Source: Artocarpus heterophyllus (Eukaryota; Streptophyta; Magnoliopsida; Rosales; Moraceae). Taken from it: 64,000 bases of DNA. This document shows, piece by piece, positions 34,105 through 44,247 of the stretch. Below the pieces are notes generated by a model. That model saw only the letters and a list, made by a program, of their open reading frames with translations. It did no database searches and was not told the origin of the DNA. Where the stretch lies: positions 3,316,070-3,380,069 of the forward strand of contig CM046350.1 in NCBI GenBank assembly GCA_025403435.1, in the 5' to 3' direction. A program made the translations under genes and the position numbers. How positions within the stretch are numbered: position 1 is the first letter of the stretch; the number at the start of each line of letters is the position of its first letter.

Positions 34105-34194
34105 GTACCTATGATGATATCAGTTACCAAATACCATCTTTCGGGACTGATACGGCATTTCATGCCTTGATGTTTTTCTGCAATTCTGAGGTAT
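34105..34194 (+). ncRNA. Box C/D snoRNA, copy 1 (25S and 5.8S rRNA guide)
   Basis: Boxes in order: C ATGATGA (34111-34117), D' CTGA (34147-34150), C' TGATGT (34168-34173), D CTGA (34186-34189). Terminal stem TACC (34106-34109) with GGTA (34190-34193). The D' guide ACCATCTTTCGGG fits the conserved 25S/28S segment CCCGAAAGATGGT; the fifth base before D' is C, pointing to the G in CCCG as the 2'-O-methylation site. The D guide TTCTGCAATT fits AAUUGCAGAA in 5.8S rRNA, fifth base C, again a G. The same pair of targets is what I remember for the yeast snR39B / plant snoR39BY family (25S Gm about 814 and 5.8S Gm79 in Arabidopsis numbering). rRNA sequences are from memory. Confidence 0.85.
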
Positions 34195-34784
34195 TTTTAG
34201 ATTTGTTTTCATTTTCTTATTTAGTCTTTTTGGAATTTTGATCTTTATCTTTGGTATTATTTTGTTTATACAGTTTGGAATTTGCTTGAGCTGTCTCTGC
34301 TATAAAATTGGTTGGTACGGTAGCTTGAGTGAAGTCAAAATCTTGAATCAAATCGATCCTGTAAATTTTGTTATAAATCTCAGTCGTTCTGTTTCTCAAT
34401 GCTATTTGTACCTTTTAGTTATTCCGTATTTAAGTCTGTTTTTAATCACTTTCTGGTGCATTTGACAATAATGCAAAAGAATGGAATTAGATTTGAAAGA
34501 TTGTTTTTTTATAGTATGAATTCTGATTGATAATTTAGCTGTCAATTTTGGTGTCATTATGATTAATTTGACGGGGATTTTCTCCGAAGAAATCCCATTA
34601 AACCTATTTAATGTTTGTATGGTGGTCAAGTAAACGTCACATATGAACTGCGTTGAGGTTCTTTTTACTCCGCTGATGACCTTGCTTGGAGCAGCGTTTG
34701 CTGCCATTACCTGAGGGCCTTGCCATGAGATTATTTCTTAAGCATACACTCTTTTTTGTTTTTAGTTGTTGTTAATGTTGCCTG

Positions 34785-34875
34785 ATGCCTATGATGAGAT
34801 CTGTTACAAAAATACCATCTTTCGGGACTGAATGGCCTTGTTGGGCCTTGCTGTTATTCTGCAATTCTGAGGCAT
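34785..34875 (+). ncRNA. Box C/D snoRNA, copy 2 (same family)
   Basis: C ATGATGA (34791-34797), D' CTGA (34828-34831), D CTGA (34867-34870). C' is degenerate (TGCTGT near 34848-34853). The terminal stem is TGCC (34786-34789) with GGCA (34871-34874), a compensated change from TACC/GGTA in copy 1. Both guides are kept: ACCATCTTTCGGG before D' and ATTCTGCAATT before D. This copy should direct the same two rRNA methylations. Confidence 0.85.
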
Positions 34876-34907
34876 CCTTTTAATTGAATGATGTTCTTTA
34901 CTCGTTT

Positions 34908-34995
34908 TACAAATGATGATATCATTTAACATATGCCATCTTTTGGGACTGATTTGTCATTTTATGCATTTATGTTATTCTGCTAAATTATTGTA
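34908..34995 (+). ncRNA. Box C/D snoRNA copy 3, probably decayed
   Basis: C ATGATGA (34913-34919) and D' CTGA (34949-34952) are present and the D' guide is nearly intact (CCATCTTTTGGGA), but the base opposite the methylated G is now T instead of C. The D guide reads ATTCTGCTAAATT and the D box position reads ATTA or similar rather than CTGA. Without box D it should not form a stable snoRNP, so I read it as a dying duplicate. Confidence 0.6.
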
Positions 34996-35110
34996 TTACC
35001 AAATTCTTCTTTATGTTTGTTTTTTTTTGGAATGTAATTTTATCTAATTTTGTTTTTATTAGATTCCATTTATTGTTTGTTATTCTCAACAGATATGTCA
35101 ATTTGTATTG

Positions 35111-35613
35111 CACCCCTTTTCTAACTTCCTTGAGTGGCCATTGCTATAACAATGTCCAGAATGTCTTACTTGTGGTTGGCGTCTCTCTCGTCAATGTCGC
35201 GAGTGTTAGAAGTGTTAGACATCTATTTATTTTTTTATTTATAAGGATAGTTTAATCTTTTTATCTTTTTACTTGTCTATTTAAAGTTTTTTTTTTATTC
35301 TCCAATGAAAGCTATAATAGAAACTTTAGCAACTATTTTTATTTAATTGCAATAGAAACCCTAGCAACTCCTCTTTTAAAAGGGGTTTTAATTATAGCTT
35401 TGTTTGGAGAATACAAGCAAAACAAGCTTTAAATGGATAACAAGTTAAAAGATAAAATGACCAAACTATCCTTATAAATAAAATAAAATAAATAGAAGTC
35501 TAATACTTCTAAACATTGATGAAAGACACAGTATTGTAAGATCTGGAAAAATTTTTGCTTGCCATACTGTAGCTTGTCAATCTGTGCAGGGAAGTTATGA
35601 AAAAAGGGTAGTC
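35111..35613. repeat. Large imperfect inverted repeat (foldback)
   Basis: Left and right halves are reverse complements over about 220 bases with small gaps. Examples: ATAAGGATAG (35241-35250) with CTATCCTTAT (35466-35475); CCCCTTTTCTAACTTCC (35113-35129) with GGAAGTTATGAAAAAAGGG (35590-35608); TTAGAAGTGTTAGAC (35206-35220) with GTCTAATACTTCTAA (35499-35513); ATTCTCC.A..AAAGCTATAAT near the centre at about 35358. It starts about 115 bases after the last snoRNA copy. It may be a foldback transposon or an inverted duplication able to give a hairpin transcript. No coding content. Confidence 0.7.
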
Positions 35614-35639
35614 GAAGAGCATTTCTCTCTTTTTCACAA

Positions 35640-36469
35640 GGAGAAATGATACGAGTTTTCTTTTTTTTTTTTTTTTGAACTATGCAACGTATGGTGTGAC
35701 AGTCATAAGTGGTACCCACTTAACATTACTCGCTCGGTTCCAAATTTTTTATTCCAAGCAATGTTGTTTCACAGATCTTGGTTTTTCAACTTTGTATGTA
35801 GTTTAAATCTTTTTTCAAGTATAAGATATTTATATATCCTAATCCTGTTTCCGAAGTTAGAATTTGTTTTTGCAGGGTTCCGATTCAGCTGTATCTGTGG
35901 TGAAAAGACAATTTGTAGGTTCGACACAAAATCACCTGCATGGAAAGAGTAACCAGCATCTTTACACCTAGGCTTTGGTGTCAAGGCCTAGGGCGTGGCA
36001 TGCTTTGAATGAGCTCCAAGGTTGCCTCTGCTTGGTAGCTTTGTTCGGCCTTGGTGTTGAGTAGTTTTAATGGTCGAAATATACATATATTTTTTTGGAA
36101 GTTTTAAATATTTTCATCAATATTGTCTCAATGTTGCTTTGATGTTTTCCAAAATTGAGTGAAAAAGACACCAAACCTCACCGTAATGAACATGTTTACC
36201 AATATTATCAAAAAATTTTTATGCCCAAAAATATTTCGGGACTTTGGAACTTTAAAAATTTTAATGAAAATCTCAGAAATATTGGAAAAATCTTTGTCCA
36301 GGGCCGGGAGATTGAAGGAATAACTTCGAGCGGAGGAAATGTAGATCATCATTTGTTGTTTGGTACTCTTTAAATGCTTTAGAAGTGTAGATCTCTTGGC
36401 TCTTATATTTGATGACAGAGAATGCTGATTTTGATTATCAAAAAATGAAATAACAGTTGTAATTATTTT
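35640..36469. other. Intergenic DNA, no gene recognised
   Basis: Contains an acceptor-like TTTTTGCAG at about 35868-35876 followed by a more balanced stretch to 35990 that could be a non-coding exon of the upstream transcript. No protein feature is seen. Confidence 0.4.
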
Positions 36470-38752
36470 TCTCTCTTGTTTCAAGGAAAATAATAAAATA
36501 AGCAAAGAGTAAGTTTTAAAAGTTTACCGTCGATTGTTAGTGTCATTTTACTCGATAAAGTTTTTACGTTCGACCCATTTCTACAACGCAACGATACGTT
36601 ACATCCAAGGACGAATAAATTAAGTGGGGAAAGACCCGTAGAGTGGGGCCGCGACCCCGAAATAAAAATCAAGGGGAATAGTAAATAAAAGCTGGAAACT
36701 AAATAAAATAACATAATTAAATGAAAATACATGCTTAGTTAAAATCATATCGAAAATAATAATCATCATCACTAGAACTTTGTTTATCAAGAAAGTTGTA
36801 TAATTAAATCATAAAAAATATGTCAAAATTGACATTATTATTTTTAAAAAATAATTCTAAGAGACTGGCTTTGGGACAAGTCATACACTATATATGGCAT
36901 ACAATAGTTTTAAAGAGAAATGCTATTTCTAATTAAAACTCCATGATCATTGAGCTAAGTTAAAACCCGACTAGTTTTGCAAAACTTAAAAGGAGAATTT
37001 TTTAAAACAATAAAATGTGAACAAAAGTAAAATCGCATTGTTCAAAACTCGTGGTTAATAAAAGAATTATTCTTACTGTAACGGAATCTCAAGATCTTAA
37101 CAAAATCAATAATATACTTACTTATATGAAATTTGATAAAACATCACTCTATGGATCTTGGGAATTGAAAAGAATATCAAAACATAATTCCTTAAATATG
37201 TAAAATAACTTCAGAATCCAAACAAAAATGATTCTTAAAATTATTTAAGAATTAAAGTTAGCCAAATAATTTGAAACTAGGAAGGGGTATGAAATCTTAC
37301 CTCAATGTTAGCTCCTGAACAAAATCCTACATCTGCTGATGTTCAAAAACCTTAATACGAAATTAAAATGAGAAACAACACTAAAATGATTATCATCATA
37401 CTAATTTTATCATTAGTGTGCCATTTTATGTGAATAAATTATGGAATGCAAGAAAATATTCCTAAAGTTTTAAAGGCACAAAAATTAGAGTTTTGAAAAC
37501 ATTTCAAAGTCTTAAAACAATAGAAACTGAACCGGTATGAGTCGGGAGCCCGACAAGCATCGGAGGACCGTGGCTGCCACTGGGACGGCCCCCTCGATAC
37601 CGCCCCCTTTGCCGAGTTGGACATACCTCAACTCCTCCCTTTCACAGCCAAATCTGTTCCAACTCAAGTTTTTCCAAACCAAATCACTTTCTAATGCATG
37701 AAAATACCTTAAGTTACTTTGTTTAACAACTTAGAACGTAGATAATCATTTTCCCCCAATCCTTAAACATCAACACACCATCTTTGGTTTCCATATATTC
37801 AAACTCATCAAAGAAAAGCTAAACATGCTCAATCTAAACTTTGAAGCATAGATTACACCACCCCAACATGCAAAAACTAAATCTCAATTTTAACATTACT
37901 CAGTTTATCATGACTAAGCTCACAAACTAAAATCATCAAAACTTCAATTTGTTGGCTGATTATAAACATGCAATGCCTCTGAATTTTTAAAATATCAAAA
38001 GCATTAACAATTACTCAAAGTACCATTAAAACCCAGATTAATCCAAAAATACATAAAAAAAATGACCAAGAAATTCGAAATGCCATAAAATATAGTCAAA
38101 TCCATATTTCAATGAGAAGCTAACCTCAAAATCTTGTCAAAAGAATGAGATTTGATTTTTGATTCTTCTCTGTTTGTAGCAAGAGAGGACTTTGTGTTTA
38201 TGGTTCTTTGCAATTAGTAAAAGAGAGAGCAAGACAAGGGAAAAAACGTGAAGAGAGAGATATAGAGAAAGGGGGAAAGAGTAGGCGTGAGAAAAAGGGG
38301 ATGAGTCTTTTGCTGAAAAACTCGGGAGAAAATAGGAGAGAGAAATGTAAAAGGGAAAAAAAAAAAAAAAGAAGAGGAAATATGTGATGTTTTGTCTCAT
38401 ATGGTTTAGATCATTTATTTTAGTCTGACGAGAGTTTTGGAGTATTTTATAGACTTTTTGAATGAATGACTTTGGGAGATTTACTTACACGTTAAAGAAC
38501 TCCAAAATAAAGTGATTTTAATGGCATGTTAGTAATTAAAGTGAAAGTGTGGACAAAACAGAAATTTTGGCTAAAAACTGACGAAAGGTATTATTTTAAA
38601 TTGTTATGACCAAAATATTTCAAAGGCATTAAATATTAAAAATAATGCAATGCAATTTAAAAAAAATGCTAATAACACTTAATCAATTTTTTGACACATT
38701 AACTAATTAAATTAACATAATTAATTTTACATAAAATTCACGGGCGTTACAC
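36470..38752 (-). mobile_element. Diverged, probably truncated LTR, related to the one at 1-1837
   Basis: Read on the minus strand, the element starts at 38752 with TGTAACGCCCGTGAATTT, a typical plant LTR start. It then shows a CT-rich leader (38340-38220), a GC-rich block around 37625-37535 with the palindrome GTCGGGCTCCCGAC, GAGGTAAGATTTCATACCCC (about 37305-37285) and a second GC-rich block (about 36660-36590). The same block order is seen in 1-1837. I could not find the far end, and no internal coding region is present, so it is a solo or truncated LTR. Confidence 0.5.
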
Positions 38753-38859
38753 AATGAAAGAAACAGAATAAGAGGCCAAAATTTAGTAAAAATTAATGAA
38801 TTGACCATTTTACTTTAAGTTCATATTTATTAGATAATATAACGACTAAAATACTCTAC

Positions 38860-39375
38860 ATTAAAAACCTGGCAACCGTGTCTCTATTCTTTTCTCTCTT
38901 TCTCTCTGGTGCGGCTCACCCCCTCGTCGTTCACCAGCAACATTCTAGACCTCAGCAAATCTACCTCACACACCATTGTCGACGAGCCGAGGTTGGCAAT
39001 CATTGACGACGACGAGACGCAACAAGCCCGTCTCCCCCTCTCTCCTCCTCTTCTCTCTTCGCCATTTGGATTCTCATAACGCTATTGGAGTCGTCGTCGC
39101 TCTAGAAGATAACACCGTCTTAGAGCCAAGGGAGATCGAAGGTGCAGAGTTCTGCGTTGAGCCGGATCGTCGTCGTCCGTCACAAGAGATGCGAACCTGA
39201 CTAGAGGAGATCGAAGGTGTTGCTCGTCTTTGTTGTCCATCGCCAGAGATGCATGGATCGTCGTCGCCCTTTGCCGGAGACGTGTGGAGATTTATATCTG
39301 CAAATCCAACAATGGCAATGAGGAGGAGAGAGAGGGGGAGGGGAGAGAGAATAATGTTAGGGTTTCTAAGCAGGA
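38860..39375 (+). other. GC-rich, CpG-rich island of unknown origin
   Basis: This 500-base stretch stands out from its AT-rich flanks: CT-rich leader (38878-38908), many GTCGTC and CGACGACG words, a repeated GGAGATCGAAGGTG (about 39129 and 39206) and an end at TTAGGGTTTC (telo-box like). Short frames (longest 74 aa at 38976-39200) show no family features. It looks like an exon-rich or captured gene fragment next to the LTR start at 38752. Confidence 0.4.
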
Positions 39376-42061
39376 GAAATTTGAAGGTGTGGTGTATTTT
39401 CTTTAACTTTATGTGGATATAGATGTATATTTATATCTGGTTGACGTATTTATTAATGTATTCTAAATCTCGGTCTAATAATATACGTCGCTATTATTAT
39501 TTTTGTTGCCTATTTGTTGCGATTTCCCATTAAACAAATTATAAAGACTCTTACACCTTCAAAAACGTCACTAATTACTTTATTTTTATAAGGAAAAAAA
39601 TATAATTTAGTTTACCTCTTTTGTTTAGGTAGCAGTTGATGAGAATTGGAATGCAAGATAATGATTTTAAAGGAAAAAAATTTTCTATTATTTGCACATG
39701 CCATATAGTAAAATCCTAAATATTATATAGAAGGGAAGAGTTAATCTTTTCTTAATATAATTTTTCCTCTTTTATTTTATTATGGTTTTTAGCCCTTAAC
39801 AAGTAAAACTCCTTATTCCATTGAAGTTATGTGGGTAGGAGTTATATATATTTATATATATATGGAATAGTTTCTAATAGTTATACTTTTAACATAGGTA
39901 TATGTCAACTACAATCAATAATGTGTCATTATAAAAATTCAACATTATTAATTACAATAAAATAGTTATGGTCAAACATATCTACTTATTCAGATTTATA
40001 TCAAACAACTACTAATAATAGTATTTATTGAAAACATAACCATTAAAACCACACCTAAATATAAATTTACTTTTTTTTGGCTCATTGCTTCCTAATTGGT
40101 CCTCAATTTGCTTCCTGAAGGAAATACAGTGTTGAAATATAAACTGGTTTTCGGCCCAAAATGCGATGAAGTTAAAATTTAAATGCAAGCCCAACGGAAA
40201 GATTTTCTAGATTATTCTTCAAAAAATATCTGGATATTTTTTAAAGTGGATGAATTATAGAAAATTTTATATAAGAGATCTTTTGAAGGAGAATTTTAAA
40301 AAGTGAATTGTAGCCTTTAGATTAAAAATATGTTAGCATAATTTTAGTCATTGGTTAAGGAGGTGTCACTAGTATAAATGAAGGTGATTTCTCTCATTTT
40401 GTATCAAAAAGAAGTAAGAACTTTTAAGAACGAGGAAGAGAAGAACTAAAATTTTTAAGTGAGTTCTCTAAAAGTATAAAAAATTGTAACGATAAGAGTG
40501 TTTAATCTTATAATAAAAGGGTTTGGTGCCTAAGTTTAAACAAATTCTCAACATAAAAGAAGCCAAAAGCGAGTGGGTTGTCTTATCGGCCATAATTATG
40601 AATTCTTAAACGTGGACAAAACTCTTATCCTTAATTTGCGCGTTTGACTCAAAATTCAATCGATGGAAGTCATCCACTGGTTTTCTAAGTCACTTCAATT
40701 GCATGCTAAACGTGGCATAGGTGGCTCTAGTGGGTGTGAAAAAGCACGTGTTGAGTGCCTTGTTCCTGGTGGACTTTTTAAGCATACGAAAAAGTACGAA
40801 TGCATGTTTAATATATCCGTATACATGTTTCTTTTTTTTAGGAAATTGTTTTGGTAGAACTGAAAAATATATTCACATATGTGTTTTTTTTAAAATAATT
40901 TTAATAAAGACTTGACGGTTTTAAAGTGTACACTAGTGGTTCCATTTGGAGAAGGTTTTTTTATGGTGGATATTTAAAAAAGGTAAAAAGTACGTACATC
41001 CTGCTCCTGACGAAAAGTTTTTTTGTACGATGAAGTATTCACAGATGAAAAGGGTACCGCACAATTAAGGGGTGTTTGAAAGTGAATAAAAAAATATGTT
41101 ATAGTATAAAATTTTCACATGTTACAATAAAAGTAATTTTTATTATTAATTTTTATTATTTTTTTAAACACCTATTAGTCCTTAAAAATAGTTTTTTTTA
41201 AAAGAAGAAGAAAAAAAAAGAAAATACTTTGCTATTAAACAAAAAAAGTAAAAGCACTGAATTTTAAGTACTATCTAATCTATCTTTCTCCTCCGTCATC
41301 TATAGATCAATATATAGAGTTTTAAATCAAAGTTTTGTAATTTATATCATGGTCGAATTACGTTTTAATTTCTTTTAGCATAAATAATCACACATATATC
41401 TTGATTATTTTCTTAATGAAACACTCCTACCTTAGTTATTTTTTTTGTGAAACACTCCTAGTTTTTTTAATACATATACCCTAGTTTACAGCCAAAAAAA
41501 ACCCTAGATTTGTTTTTAATGGAAAAAATCCTGAATTTATTATAGCAAGAGAAAATTAGTCCTTTATATAGCAAATAATCTCAGCCTATCTCCCTACGAT
41601 TTCGAACGGAACTTTAAACTTTTTATCCCTCTTTTTGAGGAAAAACTTCGATTTTTTTTTTGACTGATGATAAAAAAGGATAATAATCTCCCTTCGATTT
41701 TTTTCTTTAAATAAATAATAACAAATCTAATTATTTTTTAAATTTTTAAGGAAAAAACTTTGAACTTTTAACTGATGATAAACTTCATAATAATCTCCCT
41801 TCGAAATTTATATTTTTGAAAGATATCCCTTTGAAAAATAAAAGAAAAAGGATTATAATAAATCTCAAATTTCAATCGAAAGACAATCAAGTAATCGATA
41901 ACCACCTAATGATAACATGGTAGCTTTGAATGTTTCATATCCAATCAAGACCGTCAAAAAAAAGAAAGATAAAAACTTTTCCATCCCAGTAAAACAATAA
42001 AAAATCAAAGCTTTCCAAATCCAAATCCAAATCCAAGCAGAATTACCAGTAACACTTTTCT
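39376..42061. other. Intergenic DNA, no gene recognised
   Basis: AT-rich. A stretch at about 40375-40560 (TATAAATGAAGG, a leader-like run, then ATAATAAAAGGG) looks like the end of an old copia-type LTR but no partner or coding part was found. Confidence 0.4.
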
Positions 42062-42358
42062 GTGAAAAGAAAGTTTCTCACTCAGAGTATTAATATCTCA
42101 CGGCCTTTTTCTGTGTTTATTTCTTTCCACTTTCTTCCTCTCCAAATCCCAATCAAAACCCAAAACCCAGTTCACAATCCTATTCTTCGTATGGCTTCTC
42201 AGAGTCTATATCTCAAAGAAGCTCGCACCGCTTATTTCTTAGTCATCTGTTCCTCCTCTGTTTTCATCTAACCTTTCCTTCCTTCTCTTTCTCTCTCTTC
42301 GATTCTCTTCTTCAATCTCTCTCTCTTTCTCTTGTTTTGATCAATAAGGTAGCTACGA
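42062..42358 (+). promoter_or_regulatory. 5' UTR and proximal promoter of the WNK gene
   Basis: CT-rich leader (42270-42335, repeated CTCT words) ending in AAGGTAGCTACGA before the ATG at 42359. A small upstream frame (42062-42271) ends well before the start and has no family match. Confidence 0.45.
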
Positions 42359-43378
42359 ATGCCGTACGACGACGTTTCAGAACCGCCCGACGAGGACGGA
42401 GAGGCATTCGTGGAGACCGACCCGACGGGGCGGTATGGCCGGTACGGCGAGCTTCTCGGCTCCGGCGCCGTGAAGAAGGTTTACAGGGCGTTCGACAACC
42501 GGCAGGGCACGGAGGTGGCTTGGAACCAGGTGTCGTTGAGGAGGTTCGCCAACGACGAGGCTATGGTTAAAAGGCTTTTCAATGAGGTCAAATTGCTGAT
42601 GAGCCTGAAAAGCGACAACATAATCTCGTGCTACCACGCCTGGACCGACAAGAGAAACATGAACCTCAATTTCATCACCCAAATCTGCACCTCCGGCAGC
42701 CTCAGGGATTACCGAATGAAGCACCGCCGCGTGTCGTTGAGGACGCTGAAAAAGTGGTCGAAGCAGATTCTCGTGGGGCTAAACCACCTCCACTCACGGC
42801 GCGTGATCCACAGAGACCTGAATCTGAGCAACGTTTTGATCGACGGCCACAACGGGCGCGTGAGGATCGGCGATTTAGGTCTCGCCGCAGTGACGAAGAG
42901 GAAAAAGGACGTCGTTAAGTCGGTCGTGGGGACGCCGGAGTTCATGGCGCCGGAGATTTACGAGGAGAGGTACGATGAGAAGGTGGACGTATACGCGTTC
43001 GGAATGTGCGTGTTGGAGATGGTCGCCATGGAAATACCGTACAGCGAGTGCGACAGCGTGGTGAAGATTTTCAAGAAGGTGAGCTCGGGCGTGAAGCCGC
43101 GCGCCCTGGGTGAGATTAAGGATTTGGAGGTGAAGCAGTTTATTGAGAAGTGTTTGGGCCCTGGGCCGACGAGGCCCACGGCTGCCCAGCTGCTTGAGGA
43201 CCCATTCTTCGATGGGATTGAGGATGAGGTGGAAAGCGTTGGCGTGTGTTTGGATTTTTCAAGGTTGATGAGTGATGAGAAAAACTGTCATGTTAAACGG
43301 CAAATGTCCAACAATGGGGATGTGTTTGATGTGGTTCAATCTAGTTGCTTCATGAGTTATCATTTTTTTCCCAGTTAG
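42359..43378 (+). CDS. WNK11: WNK-type serine/threonine protein kinase (WNK11-like)
   Basis: Single exon, 339 aa, stop TAG at 43376-43378. A short acidic N-terminus leads into DPTGRYGRYGELLGSG. The kinase domain spans about residues 30-285. The glycine loop GSGAVKKV holds Lys39 at the WNK-specific lysine position, and the usual subdomain II lysine is Asn56 (VAWNQV), the 'with no lysine' mark. The catalytic loop is HRDLNLSN (151-158), with Asn155 where most kinases have Lys; I recall the same in Arabidopsis WNK11. DLG (172-174) replaces DFG, and the activation segment ends GTPEFMAPE (191-199). The C-terminal tail is short, about 50 aa, lacking the long tails of other WNKs. Plant WNKs act in the cytosol and nucleus in osmotic, flowering and hormone signalling. 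Convergent with the PPR gene downstream. Confidence 0.93.
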   Translation: MPYDDVSEPPDEDGEAFVETDPTGRYGRYGELLGSGAVKKVYRAFDNRQGTEVAWNQVSLRRFANDEAMVKRLFNEVKLLMSLKSDNIISCYHAWTDKRNMNLNFITQICTSGSLRDYRMKHRRVSLRTLKKWSKQILVGLNHLHSRRVIHRDLNLSNVLIDGHNGRVRIGDLGLAAVTKRKKDVVKSVVGTPEFMAPEIYEERYDEKVDVYAFGMCVLEMVAMEIPYSECDSVVKIFKKVSSGVKPRALGEIKDLEVKQFIEKCLGPGPTRPTAAQLLEDPFFDGIEDEVESVGVCLDFSRLMSDEKNCHVKRQMSNNGDVFDVVQSSCFMSYHFFPS

Positions 43379-44247
43379 GTGTAGGGTTGGTGTGCTAGCT
43401 TAGCTTTGTTGATGACGAAATAAAGATTAATTTGGTTTAATTTGAGTTTTATTCCGTTCTTATTTTCTTTTTGTACCATCGTTTAAACCAAGTTTGATTA
43501 AAATCATGGTAGCATATAAGAGCTTTTACACTCTAGACAGTTAAAACTTGGCCGTAGTAGGTTTCATTATAGCCGAGTCAAATTAGCGATATTGTCTTCT
43601 GAAGGGCAGGGGTTCACTTCTTTGAAGAAGGAAAGAGCTTTGAATTACTTGCAATCTTGTAATAACTATAAATATATGCTATGAAAAATTAAGTCCCAAA
43701 GTTTAGACAAGTAAACAAGTGAAGTTACATATGGCTGCATTACCTCAACAGCCAAACGCCTTAATCATCTTGAACCAATTCAGAGCTGATCCAAAAGCGG
43801 AAATATTTGTCCCCAGTATTCAAATAAACGGCTGAGACTTAAAATTAGTCCAATGCATACAAATGATTCAGAATCAAACAACCACTAGGTTCACCTGCGA
43901 AATCGGCAAACAATTTAATCAGAGAGCATAAAAGCGAAGACTCTACAAGAAGCTTATTCTAGTATTTTGTAATTTGTCTAGGGTCCACCCCAGGGGAAAA
44001 TAAAAAAAAGATTGGAACAAGCAAAGATTGCCCGCATACACTTTAGGAATAGTAAACAGGGTGGATGGCAGCTGAAATAGAGACCAAGCAACCCTTCTCA
44101 TGCTTTAACAAGCTCAAAAGCCCAAACAAGACTTAAAATTCTCGGCGCAATAGGCTTCCTTTCAGCCGCTAAAACTATGCATGGTAGAGTTTTTGACACC
44201 CTTTATCGCTGTCTTTCACCAAATTGCTTGCCGGTATTAACCCAAAG
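43379..44247. other. Convergent 3' region between the kinase and PPR genes
   Basis: Holds the 3' UTRs of the plus-strand kinase and the minus-strand PPR gene, which face each other 869 bases apart. No further gene is seen. Confidence 0.5.

Larger units (their letters stand above)
33540..35000 (+). ncRNA. Putative snoRNA host transcript or polycistron
   Basis: From about 33540 the sequence looks like a transcribed leader (evener base composition, a donor-like ATAC before GTAATCC near 33791) but holds no long reading frame. Three box C/D copies follow at 34105-34195, 34785-34875 and 34908-34995. In plants such copies are cut from a polycistronic precursor or from introns. The 3' end is not known. 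Confidence 0.4.

Noticed and set aside
34667..34724. Further C/D-like segment (CTGATGA ... CTGA)
   Set aside because: Box words are present but only about 35 bases apart, there is no terminal stem, and the inside forms a hairpin (GCAGC GTTT GCTGC). I found no rRNA match for the segment before CTGA.
36128..36505. 125-aa minus-strand frame
   Set aside because: AT-rich, no recognisable motif, no splice or promoter support.
40375..40560. LTR-like segment with TATAAATGAAGG and leader-like run
   Set aside because: Only the style resembles an LTR end; no partner LTR, primer site or coding part was found.
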